Source: Acidobacteriota bacterium
GTDB lineage: Bacteria; Acidobacteriota; Blastocatellia; Pyrinomonadales; Pyrinomonadaceae
NCBI GenBank assembly: GCA_019639135.1
Contig: JAHBSL010000004.1
Coordinates: 124,001-188,000 of the forward strand
Direction: 5' to 3'
DNA length: 64,000 bases
The notes beneath the pieces were generated by a model. The model was not told the origin of the DNA, made no database searches, and saw only the letters and a program-made list of their open reading frames with translations. The position numbers and the translations under genes were made by a program. The number at the start of each line of letters is the position of its first letter. Position 1 is the stretch's first letter. Below are positions 51,707 through 60,566 of this stretch, piece after piece.

Positions 51707-52396
51707 CTATTCTAGATTTTCTGCGGCAAGGAATTCTCGTAGGTCGGCGCGCATCTCTTCGGTTATCTCGTGGCCGGCACGGTATTGGCGGGTTGTTGCG
51801 TTGGGAATGCGTTTCTTGAGCCGCTCGGCGTAGTCGGCGAATTGCTCGTTGGTGTACCATTCGTCGTCGTCGCCGTAGAGATAAAGAACTCGGCCGACAT
51901 AAAGCTTATAGAGCGGGCTGGTCTCAAGATCGCCGGGAATGCCGCCGCAGACGCCGATCACGGCCCGGACCGCATCGGGATACGTCAACGCAAAGCGAAA
52001 GTTGAGCGCACACGCCTGCGAGAATCCGTAAAGATAAACGCGCGAGGGATCGGCGGCACCTTCTTCGCTGAGCCGGTCGATGAGGTCGAGCAGAAAGCGA
52101 TGGTGGAGTGCGACCGAGTCCTCCGGCCGGTGGTCCGTTAGCCAGCCGAAGCCGACGCGGTAGCCGTCATCGGTCTTGCGAAAGTGCTGGTGCGGGGCCT
52201 CGACCGAGGCGATCGCAAAGCCCTCGGGTGCGATCTGCCGAGCCTCGCGCATCATATAACGCTTGTGCGCTCCGTAACCGTGTACGGCGACGAGGAGCGG
52301 AGCCGGGCCCGCAAGATCCTGCGGCATCAAGAGGTCGTAGTAAAGATTGATCTCGGCCGTTATGTGTTGGTCGCGTTGTATTTCCGCTTCGCTCAT
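51707..52396 (-). CDS. Alpha/beta hydrolase (phospholipase/carboxylesterase type)
   Basis: A 229-residue cytoplasmic hydrolase, ATG at 52396 (an ATG 45 bp upstream is possible). The oxyanion-hole region 'LLVAVHGYGAHKRYMMREARQIA', the nucleophile elbow GFSQACALNF (Ser near 126), the Asp in 'YLYGDDDEWYTNEQFADYAERL' and the His in AGHEITEEM form a full triad in the order of the carboxylesterase/YpfH family. The substrate is unknown. It is divergent from the O-antigen-ligase-like gene. Confidence 0.85.
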   Translation of the reverse strand: MSEAEIQRDQHITAEINLYYDLLMPQDLAGPAPLLVAVHGYGAHKRYMMREARQIAPEGFAIASVEAPHQHFRKTDDGYRVGFGWLTDHRPEDSVALHHRFLLDLIDRLSEEGAADPSRVYLYGFSQACALNFRFALTYPDAVRAVIGVCGGIPGDLETSPLYKLYVGRVLYLYGDDDEWYTNEQFADYAERLKKRIPNATTRQYRAGHEITEEMRADLREFLAAENLE

Positions 52397-52479
52397 AAGA
52401 AAACTCAATTCAACCAAATCGCCCGCCGTTAGACAAGGCATAGCCGCGAGCCTTATCCTTGCGGTTTAGCATTTCCGCG

Positions 52480-54000
52480 ATGAAAGCTGCCCTCAGCAAA
52501 CTTGATCAGCTCGCCGGCATTGCACCGGGAGATTCGTTCGCCGTGTGGCTCGACCGCGGAGCTTTCGCCTGCCTTCTGCTGATGGCGGCATCGGTTCCGC
52601 ACTCGATCGCCGCGACTCAGATCGCCTGGCTGCTCGGGATGACGCTCTCGGCCGCGAGGCTTTTTATCGCGCCTCGGCCGCGGTTTCGCTTCTTCGCTTT
52701 CGATGCCTTTCTGCTCGCCTTCATTGGCTGGAGCGTCCTCAGTGCATTTTTTTCTTACGAACCGGCGATCTCGCTCGATAAGCTCCGCGGAGTCGGGCTT
52801 TTCCTCATCTTCTTTTTTGCGAGGCTTAATCTGCGAACCCGTTCGGCCATTGGCGCGGTCGCGTTTTTGATGATCGGCTCGGCGATGGTCAACGTCATCT
52901 GGCAGCCGTCCGAACGGATCATCGGCCGCGGCGTTGAGGTCCACGGCCTTCGCCCGGAAGGCGCATTGGCGAGAGCCGGGCTCGCCGATGGCGATGCCAT
53001 TCTCCGCGTCGACGGCAAGCGAATTTCCTCGCCGGATGAGATCCTCGCCGCTCTCGAAGCGAGCGAAACGGCCGACGCAATGTTCAACCGTCCGGACATT
53101 TACCGCACCGTAACGCTCCGCCGCACGGACCTCGCCAAGGGCACCACGCCCGAGGAAAGGCTCGGTTTCGCGTCCTGGAAAAAGAGCCACCGCTGGCGGG
53201 CGCAAGGCTTTTTTGGCCATTTCACGACCTATGGCGAGGTGCTTCAGCTCATCGGCTCGCTGGCGCTTGGGCTTGTGCTTGGACTCGCCTTCGTCCGCGA
53301 TTCGTCGCTTGTCGGATTTTTGAGGTCGCCGCGGCGGCGAACAATTCTGATCGCCTCGATCTGCCTTGCATTGATAAGTATCGCATTGCTGCTTTCGGGT
53401 ACGCGTGCGTCGCAGCTCGGCCTGCTTGTCTCCGGCATCGTGATGGTGCTCGCCATCGGCAACCGAAAGCTGATCGCATTAATGCTCGTGGTCCTCATCC
53501 CGGCGGCCGCCGGCGGTTACTACGTACTGCAAAAAACGCGTCAGCAGGACGAGACGAACGAATATCGCAAGACGATGTGGCGCGATGGCGTTCGGCTCGC
53601 GACCGAGAGCCCGCGGCATCTTCTGGTCGGCGTCGGGATGGATTCGCTAAAGGAACGCTGGCAGGAATTCGGGCTCTTTGACAGCGGCTGGCTGCCGATG
53701 GGACATTTTCACTCAACTCCCATTCAGCTTGCGGCCGAACGCGGGCTTCCGGCGCTTCTTTTCTGGCTGCTCTTCCTTGGAGCTTATGCCCGCAGCCTCT
53801 GGCGATATCTGCGGCAGGAGAACGGCGGGCCGGACTTACCGTTAGCGGTCGGGCTCGGCGTGCTCGGCGGCGTTGCGGGCTTTTTCACCGCGGGCGTCGT
53901 CCACTACAACCTGGGCGATGGCGAGGTCGCGATGGCATTCTATCTTGCGGCCGGGCTTGGTGCAGCGGTGCTTGTTAACAAGAATGTAAGCACCGAATAG
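52480..54000 (+). CDS. O-antigen-ligase-like polytopic protein with an embedded PDZ domain
   Basis: About 506 residues with some ten membrane segments. The Wzy_C/WaaL signature is present: 'LLLSGTRASQLGLLVSG', the long periplasmic loop with 'RDGVRLATESPRHLLVGVGMDSLKERW' and the H in MGHFHSTPIQLAAERG. Unusually a PDZ-like domain lies between the N-terminal helices and the ligase core: 'EVHGLRPEGALARAGLADGDAILRVDGKRISSPDEILAAL'. The start is ATG 52480; a TTG at 52459 is less likely. It probably joins glycan to a lipid or protein acceptor; the PDZ could select the acceptor. Confidence 0.82.
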   Translation: MKAALSKLDQLAGIAPGDSFAVWLDRGAFACLLLMAASVPHSIAATQIAWLLGMTLSAARLFIAPRPRFRFFAFDAFLLAFIGWSVLSAFFSYEPAISLDKLRGVGLFLIFFFARLNLRTRSAIGAVAFLMIGSAMVNVIWQPSERIIGRGVEVHGLRPEGALARAGLADGDAILRVDGKRISSPDEILAALEASETADAMFNRPDIYRTVTLRRTDLAKGTTPEERLGFASWKKSHRWRAQGFFGHFTTYGEVLQLIGSLALGLVLGLAFVRDSSLVGFLRSPRRRTILIASICLALISIALLLSGTRASQLGLLVSGIVMVLAIGNRKLIALMLVVLIPAAAGGYYVLQKTRQQDETNEYRKTMWRDGVRLATESPRHLLVGVGMDSLKERWQEFGLFDSGWLPMGHFHSTPIQLAAERGLPALLFWLLFLGAYARSLWRYLRQENGGPDLPLAVGLGVLGGVAGFFTAGVVHYNLGDGEVAMAFYLAAGLGAAVLVNKNVSTE

Positions 54001-54074
54001 GGACGCCTGCTGTCCAAAAACCTGAACCAAACGAGGCTTTTCTCCGTATTCTACTCTGGAAACAGAGGAAAACT

Positions 54075-56240
54075 ATGTATAGAAATACCCGCACTCGCTC
54101 GATCTACGCTTTCTTACTCGCATTTGTAATGGCCTTTACGGCGACGCCCGGTGCCGTCTTTGCCAATGGAACAGCACCGGCCGCGGACTACTCTGCCGCT
54201 CTCGCCACGATCGAAGAAAAGGTCGAGGCACGCCGCAAGGAACTCGGCATTCCGGGAATGTCGCTCGCCATCGTCAAGGACGACAAGGTCATTTATTCAA
54301 AGGGCTTAGGCTACAGGGACTACGAGAAAAAGATACCGGTCACGCCAAACACGCAGTTCGCGATCGGCTCGGCGACAAAGGCATTTACGGCACTTTCCGT
54401 TCTGATGACGGCCGATGAAGGCAAGCTCTCGCTCGATGCCTCGCCGCGGACCGTTCTGCCCTATTTCAAGATGGCCGACCCCGAAACGGACAAGAACATA
54501 ACGATTCGCGACCTGCTGACGCACTCTTCCGGCCTAAACCGAACGGACCTCGCGATGATCACCGGGCGGCTGACGCGGCAGGAGCTTATCAAGGTCGCCG
54601 GCGACGCAAAACCGATCGGAAAACTTCGCGAACGCTTCGGCTATCAGAACCTGATGTACACGACGGCCGGCGAGGTCGTCGCGGTTGCTCAGGGGAAACA
54701 GTGGGAAGAGTTCATCCCCGAACGCATCCTTCGCCCGCTCGGGATGACGACGAGCACGATGACCATCGAGCAGATGGAGAAGGTCGCCGACCGCTCGTTC
54801 GGCTATAACTACAACTTTGATACGAAGGAAACTATCCGCCTTCCCTACCGCGAGATCAAGCAGGTAGCACCGGCGGGTTCGATCAATTCCTCGGCAAACG
54901 AGATGGCCGAATGGCTCCGGTTCATTCTTGCCGGCGGCGTCCACAACGGCAAACGGCTCATCTCGGAAAAGAGCTTTGCCGAATGGATGAAACCGCAAAT
55001 GAACGTAACGCCCAACGGCTCGGTCAAGTATGCGCTCGGCTGGTTCGTCCGCGAATGGAACGGGATGACAGTTGTAGAGCACGGCGGCAACATCGATGGC
55101 TTTAATGCCCTTGTCGCGATGATCCCGGAAAAGAAACTTGGCTTTGTGATGCTGACGAACGTCTCGGGTTCCTCGCTCGGCAACGAGTTGATGCCGATCG
55201 TTTGGGAGAACATTCTCGGCAAGCCCGAGGGCAGCAAGCCGGCCGACAAGCCCGGGCAACCGGCCGCGGGCGGTGCCGTTCCGGCCGACCTCGTCGGCAA
55301 GTATCTGACGCCGAACGGCGAGGGCACGATCGAGATAAAAGAGGTTGAAGGCAAGATCTCGCTCGTCGTTCCGGGCCAGCAGCCTTATGCCCTGGCACCG
55401 AAAACGGACGGCAAATTCGCGCTGACGCCGCTGCCGGACTCCTTCTCGATGTCCGTCAAACGCGATGCCGCGAAGCAGGTCGAAGCCATCGTACTCGACC
55501 AGCCTCAAGGCTCCTTTACCTTTACGCGTGTGAAGGGCGATGCCGCTCCGGCAGACTTGCCCTCGATCGATGAACTGATGGCGAAGGTCATCGAAGCCTA
55601 CGGCGGCGAGGCGAATCTTCGCAAGTTCAAGACTCGAGTAACGACCTCGACGATCAACTTTGACAATCAGGGCGTGACCGCGACCGGGATCACCTGGGCA
55701 AAGGCTCCGGGAATGTCAGCCTCCGAATTCACGATGACCGCCGCCGGCAAGGTGATCGCCAAGGGCTACAACTTCTTTGACGGCACCGGCAGCGAAGAGG
55801 CTTACACTTTCGCTCCGACCGAGAAACTGACGGGGAAGCGGCTTGAGAACGCCAGGATCGATGCCGATTTCTATGCGCCTCTCAACTGGAAGACGCTTTA
55901 TGAAAAGGCGTCGGTGCTCCGCAAGACCAAGTGCGGCGAGGAGGAGTGCTACGTAGTCGAGTTCGATTCGGAAAAGGGAACAAAGACGACCGACTTCTAT
56001 TCGACCAAGACGAACCTGCTCGTCCGGCGAGATTCGATCATCCCGTCAAGCACGAGCAGCCAGCAGATAGCGATCACGACGACCTTCGAGGATTATCGCA
56101 GCGTGGATGGAATAATGATGCCGTTCCGCTCCGTACAGAACAGCCCGAGCAATGGCCGCGTGGTAACGCAGATCCGCGAGGTAAAGCACGACGCGAAGGT
56201 CAGCGACAAGGTCTTCAAGTCGCGAAAGCTGAAGTTCTGA
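54075..56240 (+). CDS. Class C beta-lactamase-family serine hydrolase with C-terminal extension
   Basis: A 721-residue exported protein (signal peptide MYRNTRTRSIYAFLLAFVMAF..., ending VFA). The penicillin-recognising fold has S99-AT-K102, Y190-Q-N192 and H336-GG, as in AmpC-like esterases and D-aminopeptidases. A DUF3471-like beta domain follows (~420-500), then a C-terminal segment from ~510 (VIEAYGGEANLRKFKTRVTTS) resembling LolA-type outer-membrane carriers. The size and extra domains argue for a peptidase or esterase rather than a resistance enzyme. Confidence 0.88.
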   Translation: MYRNTRTRSIYAFLLAFVMAFTATPGAVFANGTAPAADYSAALATIEEKVEARRKELGIPGMSLAIVKDDKVIYSKGLGYRDYEKKIPVTPNTQFAIGSATKAFTALSVLMTADEGKLSLDASPRTVLPYFKMADPETDKNITIRDLLTHSSGLNRTDLAMITGRLTRQELIKVAGDAKPIGKLRERFGYQNLMYTTAGEVVAVAQGKQWEEFIPERILRPLGMTTSTMTIEQMEKVADRSFGYNYNFDTKETIRLPYREIKQVAPAGSINSSANEMAEWLRFILAGGVHNGKRLISEKSFAEWMKPQMNVTPNGSVKYALGWFVREWNGMTVVEHGGNIDGFNALVAMIPEKKLGFVMLTNVSGSSLGNELMPIVWENILGKPEGSKPADKPGQPAAGGAVPADLVGKYLTPNGEGTIEIKEVEGKISLVVPGQQPYALAPKTDGKFALTPLPDSFSMSVKRDAAKQVEAIVLDQPQGSFTFTRVKGDAAPADLPSIDELMAKVIEAYGGEANLRKFKTRVTTSTINFDNQGVTATGITWAKAPGMSASEFTMTAAGKVIAKGYNFFDGTGSEEAYTFAPTEKLTGKRLENARIDADFYAPLNWKTLYEKASVLRKTKCGEEECYVVEFDSEKGTKTTDFYSTKTNLLVRRDSIIPSSTSSQQIAITTTFEDYRSVDGIMMPFRSVQNSPSNGRVVTQIREVKHDAKVSDKVFKSRKLKF

Positions 56241-56285
56241 TGAGCATCAACCTTGCTTGCTGAAAGACATCAGAATCTCGGAGAA

Positions 56286-56368
56286 CTTTGTGAACGCCTT
56301 TGTGGCCTTTGTGTTTAAGCAGATCTAACCACAAAGGCCGCAGAGGTTTTGCACAAAGAGCGCAAAGT
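56286..56368. repeat. Fold-back repeat (CTTTGTG...CACAAAG) between convergent genes
   Basis: CTTTGTGAACGCCTTTGTGG, CCTTTGTGTTTAAGC and the inverted ACCACAAAGGCCGCAGAGG, GCACAAAGAGCGCAAAG form a long imperfect hairpin in the gap between the beta-lactamase-like gene and ttcA. It may serve as a terminator for both. Confidence 0.8.
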
Positions 56369-56379
56369 AAAGACCGGAA

Positions 56380-57264
56380 TTACTGGATCCCGGCCGCTTC
56401 CATCAGGTTTGGGGCAAACATGGGCTCGCTGTGGTCAAAGACCGCACCGAGCTCTTTCTCTACCGAGCCATGGCCGGCCGGTATCTGCTTGACCAGCGGC
56501 TCAAAGTTGCGGAAGTCGTAAAGCCCGGGGTCGAGCAGGTGCGAGGCGGTAACGTTCGTCAGCGCCGTCAGCATCGAATTGCGAAGGAACGGCACTTCCT
56601 TGGCGAGCTCGGTGACGAGCTGTTTGACACGTGCACGCTTTAGGTTAGGCTGCGACCCGCAGAGATTGCACGGGATGATCGGGAACTGCTTTTCCTCGGC
56701 ATAGGCCGCAACGTCCGATTCATGACAGTAAGCCAACGGGCGGATGACCGTATTTCGGCCATCGTCGCTGCGGAGGATCGGCGGCATCGCCTTGAGCTGG
56801 CCGACGTAAAAGAGGTTGAGCAGGAACGTATTGATGATGTCGTCTGCGTGGTGGCCGAGCGCGACCTTTGTGCAGCCCTCTTCGACGGCGACCGAGTAAA
56901 GTATCCCGCGGCGGAGCCTCGAACAAAGCGAGCAGAACGTTTTGCCCTCGGGGACGTGGGCTTTGACGACAGAGTAAGTGTCTTCCTCAACTATCCGGTA
57001 ATCGACGCCAAGCTCTTCAAGATAATTTGGCAGCACCTCGGCCGGAAAGCCGGGCTGCTTTTGGTCGAGATTAACGGCGAGGATGTCAAAATTTACCGGT
57101 GCCCGGCGGCGAACGTCGAGCAGCAGGTCGAGCATCGTGTAGCTGTCCTTTCCGCCCGAAAGGCAGACCATCACCCGGTCGCCCTCGGCGATCATTCCAA
57201 AATCGCCGATCGCCTGGCCCATCTTCTTTAACAACTTCGTCTTTAACTTACTCTCTACGAACAA
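56380..57264 (-). CDS. ttcA: tRNA 2-thiocytidine biosynthesis protein TtcA
   Basis: Thiolates C32 of certain tRNAs. A 294-residue PP-loop ATPase with SGGKDS at 36-41, the cluster-binding CSLC ([13 protein letters not shown], about 131-134) and the third cysteine region [14 protein letters not shown]. '[25 protein letters not shown]' is the family core motif. The gene is alone between repeat-bearing gaps. The other tRNA thiolation enzyme, mnmA, is 3.3 kb downstream on the same strand. Confidence 0.94.
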   Translation of the reverse strand: MFVESKLKTKLLKKMGQAIGDFGMIAEGDRVMVCLSGGKDSYTMLDLLLDVRRRAPVNFDILAVNLDQKQPGFPAEVLPNYLEELGVDYRIVEEDTYSVVKAHVPEGKTFCSLCSRLRRGILYSVAVEEGCTKVALGHHADDIINTFLLNLFYVGQLKAMPPILRSDDGRNTVIRPLAYCHESDVAAYAEEKQFPIIPCNLCGSQPNLKRARVKQLVTELAKEVPFLRNSMLTALTNVTASHLLDPGLYDFRNFEPLVKQIPAGHGSVEKELGAVFDHSEPMFAPNLMEAAGIQ

Positions 57265-57484
57265 ATCTCTCCGCGTCCTCCGAAACCTTTAATACTTACA
57301 TAATTGTTGCCCGCTCGGCAATAGCCGCCGGTTTACTAGACACCGAAGCGAAGCTGAACTATCATTCCCTATCAGGCATACGAGGCGACGAAAAGCACCC
57401 CCGCGAAGCGCACTTCGCAAACCGCAGTTTCTCTCGGTTTACTTTGCCTAACGTTCCAAATTACACAAATTAAGGAGTTTTTCT
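57265..57484. other. 220-bp gap upstream of the bactofilin gene
   Basis: This gap holds the divergent control regions of ttcA and the bactofilin gene. A GCGAAGCGCACTTCGC palindrome lies near 57404-57419. I see no RNA gene. AAGGAG lies 8 nt before the bactofilin ATG. Confidence 0.5.
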
Positions 57485-58105
57485 ATGATCAGAATGGGAC
57501 GTTCCAGAACGGAACCTCAGGAACCGGCAAACAGCTACAGCCAACAGACGCAGACGGCGCCGTATCAGGCCGAACCGACCGCAAGCTCGCCCTCGCGGGC
57601 CGTAACGGACAGCGAGGCGATGGCCCGCGATATAAAAGAAGGCCGGTTGAGCGGCTTCGTCGGCCATGGGACGGTGCTTTCCGGCGAGACGAATTTTCAG
57701 GCAATGCTCCGCGTTGACGGCCAGCTTGTCGGCAGCGTTTCTTCGGAGACGGGCACGCTCATTGTCGGTTCGAACGGGCAGGTCGATGCCAATGTATCGG
57801 TCGCCGCGGCCGTTGTAAACGGCGTTGTCAACGGCGACATTATCGCCAGCGAACGCGTTCAGCTTGGGCGGACGGCCCGCGTCGTCGGCAACATTCAGGC
57901 TCCGCGGATGATCATCGAGGACGGTGCCATTTTTGAAGGTATGTGTTCGATGTTGGGCGCCCGCAAGGCGATCGAACAGCAGGCGATAGAATCGGCCCGG
58001 CAGGCGGAGGAAGAGGAAAGCCTCTTTGCCGAATCGAACGCGATAGAGATCGCCACGGAAACGGACGAGGATGACGACGAATTGGTTGAAGCCGCAAAGG
58101 GCTAG
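57485..58105 (+). CDS. Bactofilin
   Basis: A 206-residue bacterial cytoskeletal protein that polymerises without nucleotide and helps position wall enzymes. A disordered Gln/Pro/Ser N-terminus (to ~55) precedes the right-handed beta-helix: 'GHGTVLSGETNFQAMLRVDGQLVGSV', 'GTLIVGSNGQVDANVSVAAAVVNGVVNGDI' and 'VVGNIQAPRMIIEDGAIFEGMCSM', each turn repeating every ~17 residues. An acidic C-terminus ends the protein. The start follows AAGGAGTTTTTCT. Along with MreBCD it provides a second shape-related scaffold in this window. Confidence 0.95.
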   Translation: MIRMGRSRTEPQEPANSYSQQTQTAPYQAEPTASSPSRAVTDSEAMARDIKEGRLSGFVGHGTVLSGETNFQAMLRVDGQLVGSVSSETGTLIVGSNGQVDANVSVAAAVVNGVVNGDIIASERVQLGRTARVVGNIQAPRMIIEDGAIFEGMCSMLGARKAIEQQAIESARQAEEEESLFAESNAIEIATETDEDDDELVEAAKG

Positions 58106-58332
58106 GGCCGCCCGAACGTCGTTAATATGGTCGAGGATGTCTGAAAGGTAAAAGAGCCTTCTCTGCGGTCTCCACGAAACACTCAGCGACCTCTGCGTTG
58201 TGATCATTTAAACGCATAGTTCGCTGAGATTTACGCGGCGGCCGCTAAGTTTAGATTGCTGGCAGATTCGAATAGGCTTGTAGTCTTTCTGCTTTTCAAA
58301 TACCCGTTTTTGCATAAAAGGAGAAAACGAAA

Positions 58333-58746
58333 ATGCTCAGCGACTTCAAAAAATTCATCGCCCGCGGGAATGTGCTCGACCTCGCGATCGCGGTCGTCAT
58401 CGGTGCGGCATTCGGTGCTGTTGTAAAGACCTTCACAGACGGCATCATAATGCCCGTGGTCGGACTGCTGACCGGCGGCATCGACTTTTCAAGCAAGGTC
58501 ATCAACCTCGGCGATATGCCGGTCTCTACGCCCGAGCAGATCGCCGCCGCACAGGCCGCCAAGCAGCCGCTCATTCTCTACGGCCAATTTATCAACGAGA
58601 TCATCACGTTCCTGATCGTCGCTTTTGTGATGTTCCTTCTGGCCCGCTATGCGATCAGCATCTTTAAGGGCCTCGAGGCCGAGGCCGAACCTTCGGCCGA
58701 GGAGAAACTGCTGGCCGAGATTCGGGACATCCTTAAGGCGAAATAG
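58333..58746 (+). CDS. mscL: Large-conductance mechanosensitive channel MscL
   Basis: Pentameric inner-membrane channel that opens under osmotic downshock. A 137-residue protein with the amphipathic N-terminus MLSDFKKFIARGNVLDLAIAV, the first pore helix 'VVIGAAFGAVVKTFTDGIIMPVVGLL', a periplasmic loop and helix 2 (GQFINEIITFLIVAFVMFLLA). The cytoplasmic bundle 'EEKLLAEIRDILK' ends it. AAAAGGAGAAAACGAAA precedes the ATG. All family hallmarks are intact. Confidence 0.97.
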   Translation: MLSDFKKFIARGNVLDLAIAVVIGAAFGAVVKTFTDGIIMPVVGLLTGGIDFSSKVINLGDMPVSTPEQIAAAQAAKQPLILYGQFINEIITFLIVAFVMFLLARYAISIFKGLEAEAEPSAEEKLLAEIRDILKAK

Positions 58747-58789
58747 TACTCGGACGGTTTGCCGGCTATTGGCCGAACGCAGACCGATC

Positions 58790-58890
58790 ATCTGTGATTT
58801 TCGGTTTTGGTTGTGTGATTTCTGTGTTCCGAAAGATTGGCGAAAATGCACAACCAAAGAATTCACAGACGAAGACACAGACGGTCGAGC
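58790..58890. repeat. Degenerate ACACAGA/TTCTGTG repeat
   Basis: TTGTGTGATTTCTGTGTTCC and the inverted-type ATTCACAGACGAAGACACAGACGG flank a short centre between the convergent mscL and FTHF-ligase genes. It is a weaker member of the 9-bp fold-back family. Confidence 0.6.
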
Positions 58891-58940
58891 TCTACCGCTC
58901 GCGATGAAGGCAAAGGAGTTTCGCTCCAGAAACACTCGCT

Positions 58941-59537
58941 CTAATTTAGGTATCCGTCAGGTTCTGTGAATCTAAAAGTTTGGCCGGGTGTGATGCAGAG
59001 GTCGAGCGGAACGTCCGAGTCGTGGATATCAACTATCGCCGCGACGGGCGGAAAAAGGCTGACGCCAATCTTCAGGCAATCCGTGCGGCAGCGGGCGAGA
59101 AAGCGGTCGTAATAGCCCTTGCCATAGCCGACGCGGTGCCCGCTTTCATCAAAGCAAAGCAACGGGACAATAACGAGGTCGATCTCTTCGGGGTCGGCCT
59201 TTTCCGTGCCCGCGGGTTCGCGGATGCCCCAATCGTATTCCGCAAGCTCGGCCGCCTCGTCAAAATAGCGGGCCTCGAGTTCGCCGCTCTCGCGGTCTGT
59301 AACCGGGGCACAGGTCGCGATGCCCCGCCGCTCGTGCCAGATGCGGTAGTAGATCATCGAGGTGTCAAACTCGTTGAACTTCGCCATGCGGATAAATGTG
59401 TGAAGGGTTTTGACGGCCGCTAGATCGACCTCATTAAAGAACCGCTCGGCGATCTCGGAACTCATCCGGGCGACCTCGCCCGGCAAGAGTGCCCGCCGCT
59501 TTTCTAGATAGACCCTACGTAGCTCGGCCTTGTTCAT
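58941..59537 (-). CDS. 5-formyltetrahydrofolate cyclo-ligase
   Basis: Converts 5-formyl-THF to 5,10-methenyl-THF using ATP. A 198-residue protein with 'MNKAELRRVYLEKRRALLPGE' at the start, 'FNEFDTSMIYYRIWHERRGIATCAPVTD' and the diagnostic 'GHRVGYGKGYYDRFLAR' near 135-151, then 'DIHDSDVPLDLCITP'. Length and motifs are normal. It begins 7 bp after the stop of a small basic ORF. Confidence 0.93.
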   Translation of the reverse strand: MNKAELRRVYLEKRRALLPGEVARMSSEIAERFFNEVDLAAVKTLHTFIRMAKFNEFDTSMIYYRIWHERRGIATCAPVTDRESGELEARYFDEAAELAEYDWGIREPAGTEKADPEEIDLVIVPLLCFDESGHRVGYGKGYYDRFLARCRTDCLKIGVSLFPPVAAIVDIHDSDVPLDLCITPGQTFRFTEPDGYLN

Positions 59538-59544
59538 CCCTTCG

Positions 59545-59733
59545 CTAACCGCGCTTCTTGTCCGGCCGCGGCTTCATTGCAGATTTGTTCGTACGCGGTG
59601 TCACGACCGACTCCTTGAACTCGGAACCGCTCTGCTGATCTCGCTCGGACTTCTCGGCCAATAGCTTCGAACTCTCAACGATCTTCTTCGCTGCCTTCGC
59701 CGCCTTGCTGGGTCGTTTTTTTGGTGCTGGCAT
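59545..59733 (-). CDS. Small Lys/Ala-rich basic protein
   Basis: A 62-residue protein, MPAPKKRPSKAAKAAKKIVES..., with a basic PDKKRG end. The PAKKA-like composition recalls histone H1-like tails, but there are too few residues to assign. It lies 7 bp upstream of the FTHF-ligase gene on the same strand, and GAGAAATTT before the ATG could be a ribosome site. It may be co-transcribed. Unrecognised family. Confidence 0.5.
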   Translation of the reverse strand: MPAPKKRPSKAAKAAKKIVESSKLLAEKSERDQQSGSEFKESVVTPRTNKSAMKPRPDKKRG

Positions 59734-59785
59734 AAATTTCTCGTTCTAGCTAAGGCCTGATCACAACCGGCTGGACGCTGTGTTA

Positions 59786-60001
59786 TCACTTGCCGTGGCT
59801 AGTCACAAACGGATCGTCCTTTATAACGATGCTCCCGTCCGGCATTTCGAAAATCAGTTTGCCATTGCGGGCAAAAACATTCGGAAGCCCAAGCTGCCGA
59901 TTCTCTTCCTCAGCCCGGTGCATCGCACGGTTCCCAATGCGAACGTACTCGGCTAATCGGTCGTAAGCTTCTTTGCTTAGTCCTTTATCTGTATCTTTCA
60001 T
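59786..60001 (-). CDS. Small partner protein of the zeta-like kinase
   Basis: A 71-residue protein, with helical 'LSKEAYDRLAEYVRIGNRAMHRAEEENRQLGLPNVFARNGKL' followed by 'IFEMPDGSIVIKDDP'. The pattern 'helix-helix-GxPxVxxxNGKxxxxxPDG' is that of small proteins encoded next to zeta-toxin-like P-loop kinases. Its ATG overlaps the (frameshifted) kinase stop by 4 bp, indicating coupling in the ancestral operon. A role as antidote or partner is inference. Confidence 0.7.
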   Translation of the reverse strand: MKDTDKGLSKEAYDRLAEYVRIGNRAMHRAEEENRQLGLPNVFARNGKLIFEMPDGSIVIKDDPFVTSHGK

Positions 60002-60566
60002 AAATTGACGAACCTCGCAAATAGCCCTTCGTCAAAGATCTGCTCTTCTCCATTGTCGCGCATCGCCACATCTATAAAACGCCCCTCCGTATTATAGATC
60101 AGCGTCCAGGAATCTACGAGGTCTTTATAGATCCTTATAAAGTTCCGACGGCCGCGCGTTCAAGCCTGCGGATCACATCCGCCGCTGGAACGTCGTGACC
60201 ACCCTTTGCAACACGGTAAAGTATCCGCTCAACAAGGATCGATGCCGAATCGGTGAACAAAAATATGATCGACACTCGATACCCCTTCGACCGGGCCTGA
60301 CTGATCAGCTTGATCAAAAAGCGTCCCGCTAGCGTGCTCTCTATAAGCACGGAGCGGCCGTTTTCAAGTGCTTCTTGAAGCTTTCGGAAGAACGATTTTC
60401 CGGCTGCGATCGCCTTCGACGAAGGATCCCCTGGAGATAGCTCGATCGCGATCTCGTCCGAATTGAGAAAGTCGAACCCTTTGCGCCCGCGAATAAACTC
60501 CTTAGCAAACGTCGTTTTTCCGACACCATTCGGGCCTGCAATTATTACGATCTCGTTATTCATCAT
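59998..60566 (-). pseudogene. Zeta-toxin-like P-loop kinase, frameshifted
   Basis: The first 143 codons (60566-60135) encode a zeta/AAA_33-type kinase: Walker A GPNGVGKTTFA (residues 11-21), 'NSDEIAIELSPGDPSSKAIAAGK' and 'LIESTLAGRFL', ending ...DVIRRLERAAVGTL. The -1 frame then continues the family: RRNFIRIYKDLVDSWTLIYN, FIDVAMRDNGEEQIFDEGLF and RFVNL, with a TGA (59998-60000) overlapping the next gene's ATG. One base is therefore missing near 60150-60165. The start overlaps the mnmA stop. It is either a recent pseudogene, a sequencing error or, less likely, programmed frameshifting. Confidence 0.85.

Noticed and set aside
57265..57484. Small RNA or tRNA gene in the ttcA-bactofilin gap
   Set aside because: No cloverleaf, tmRNA, SRP or RNase P signature could be found by eye.
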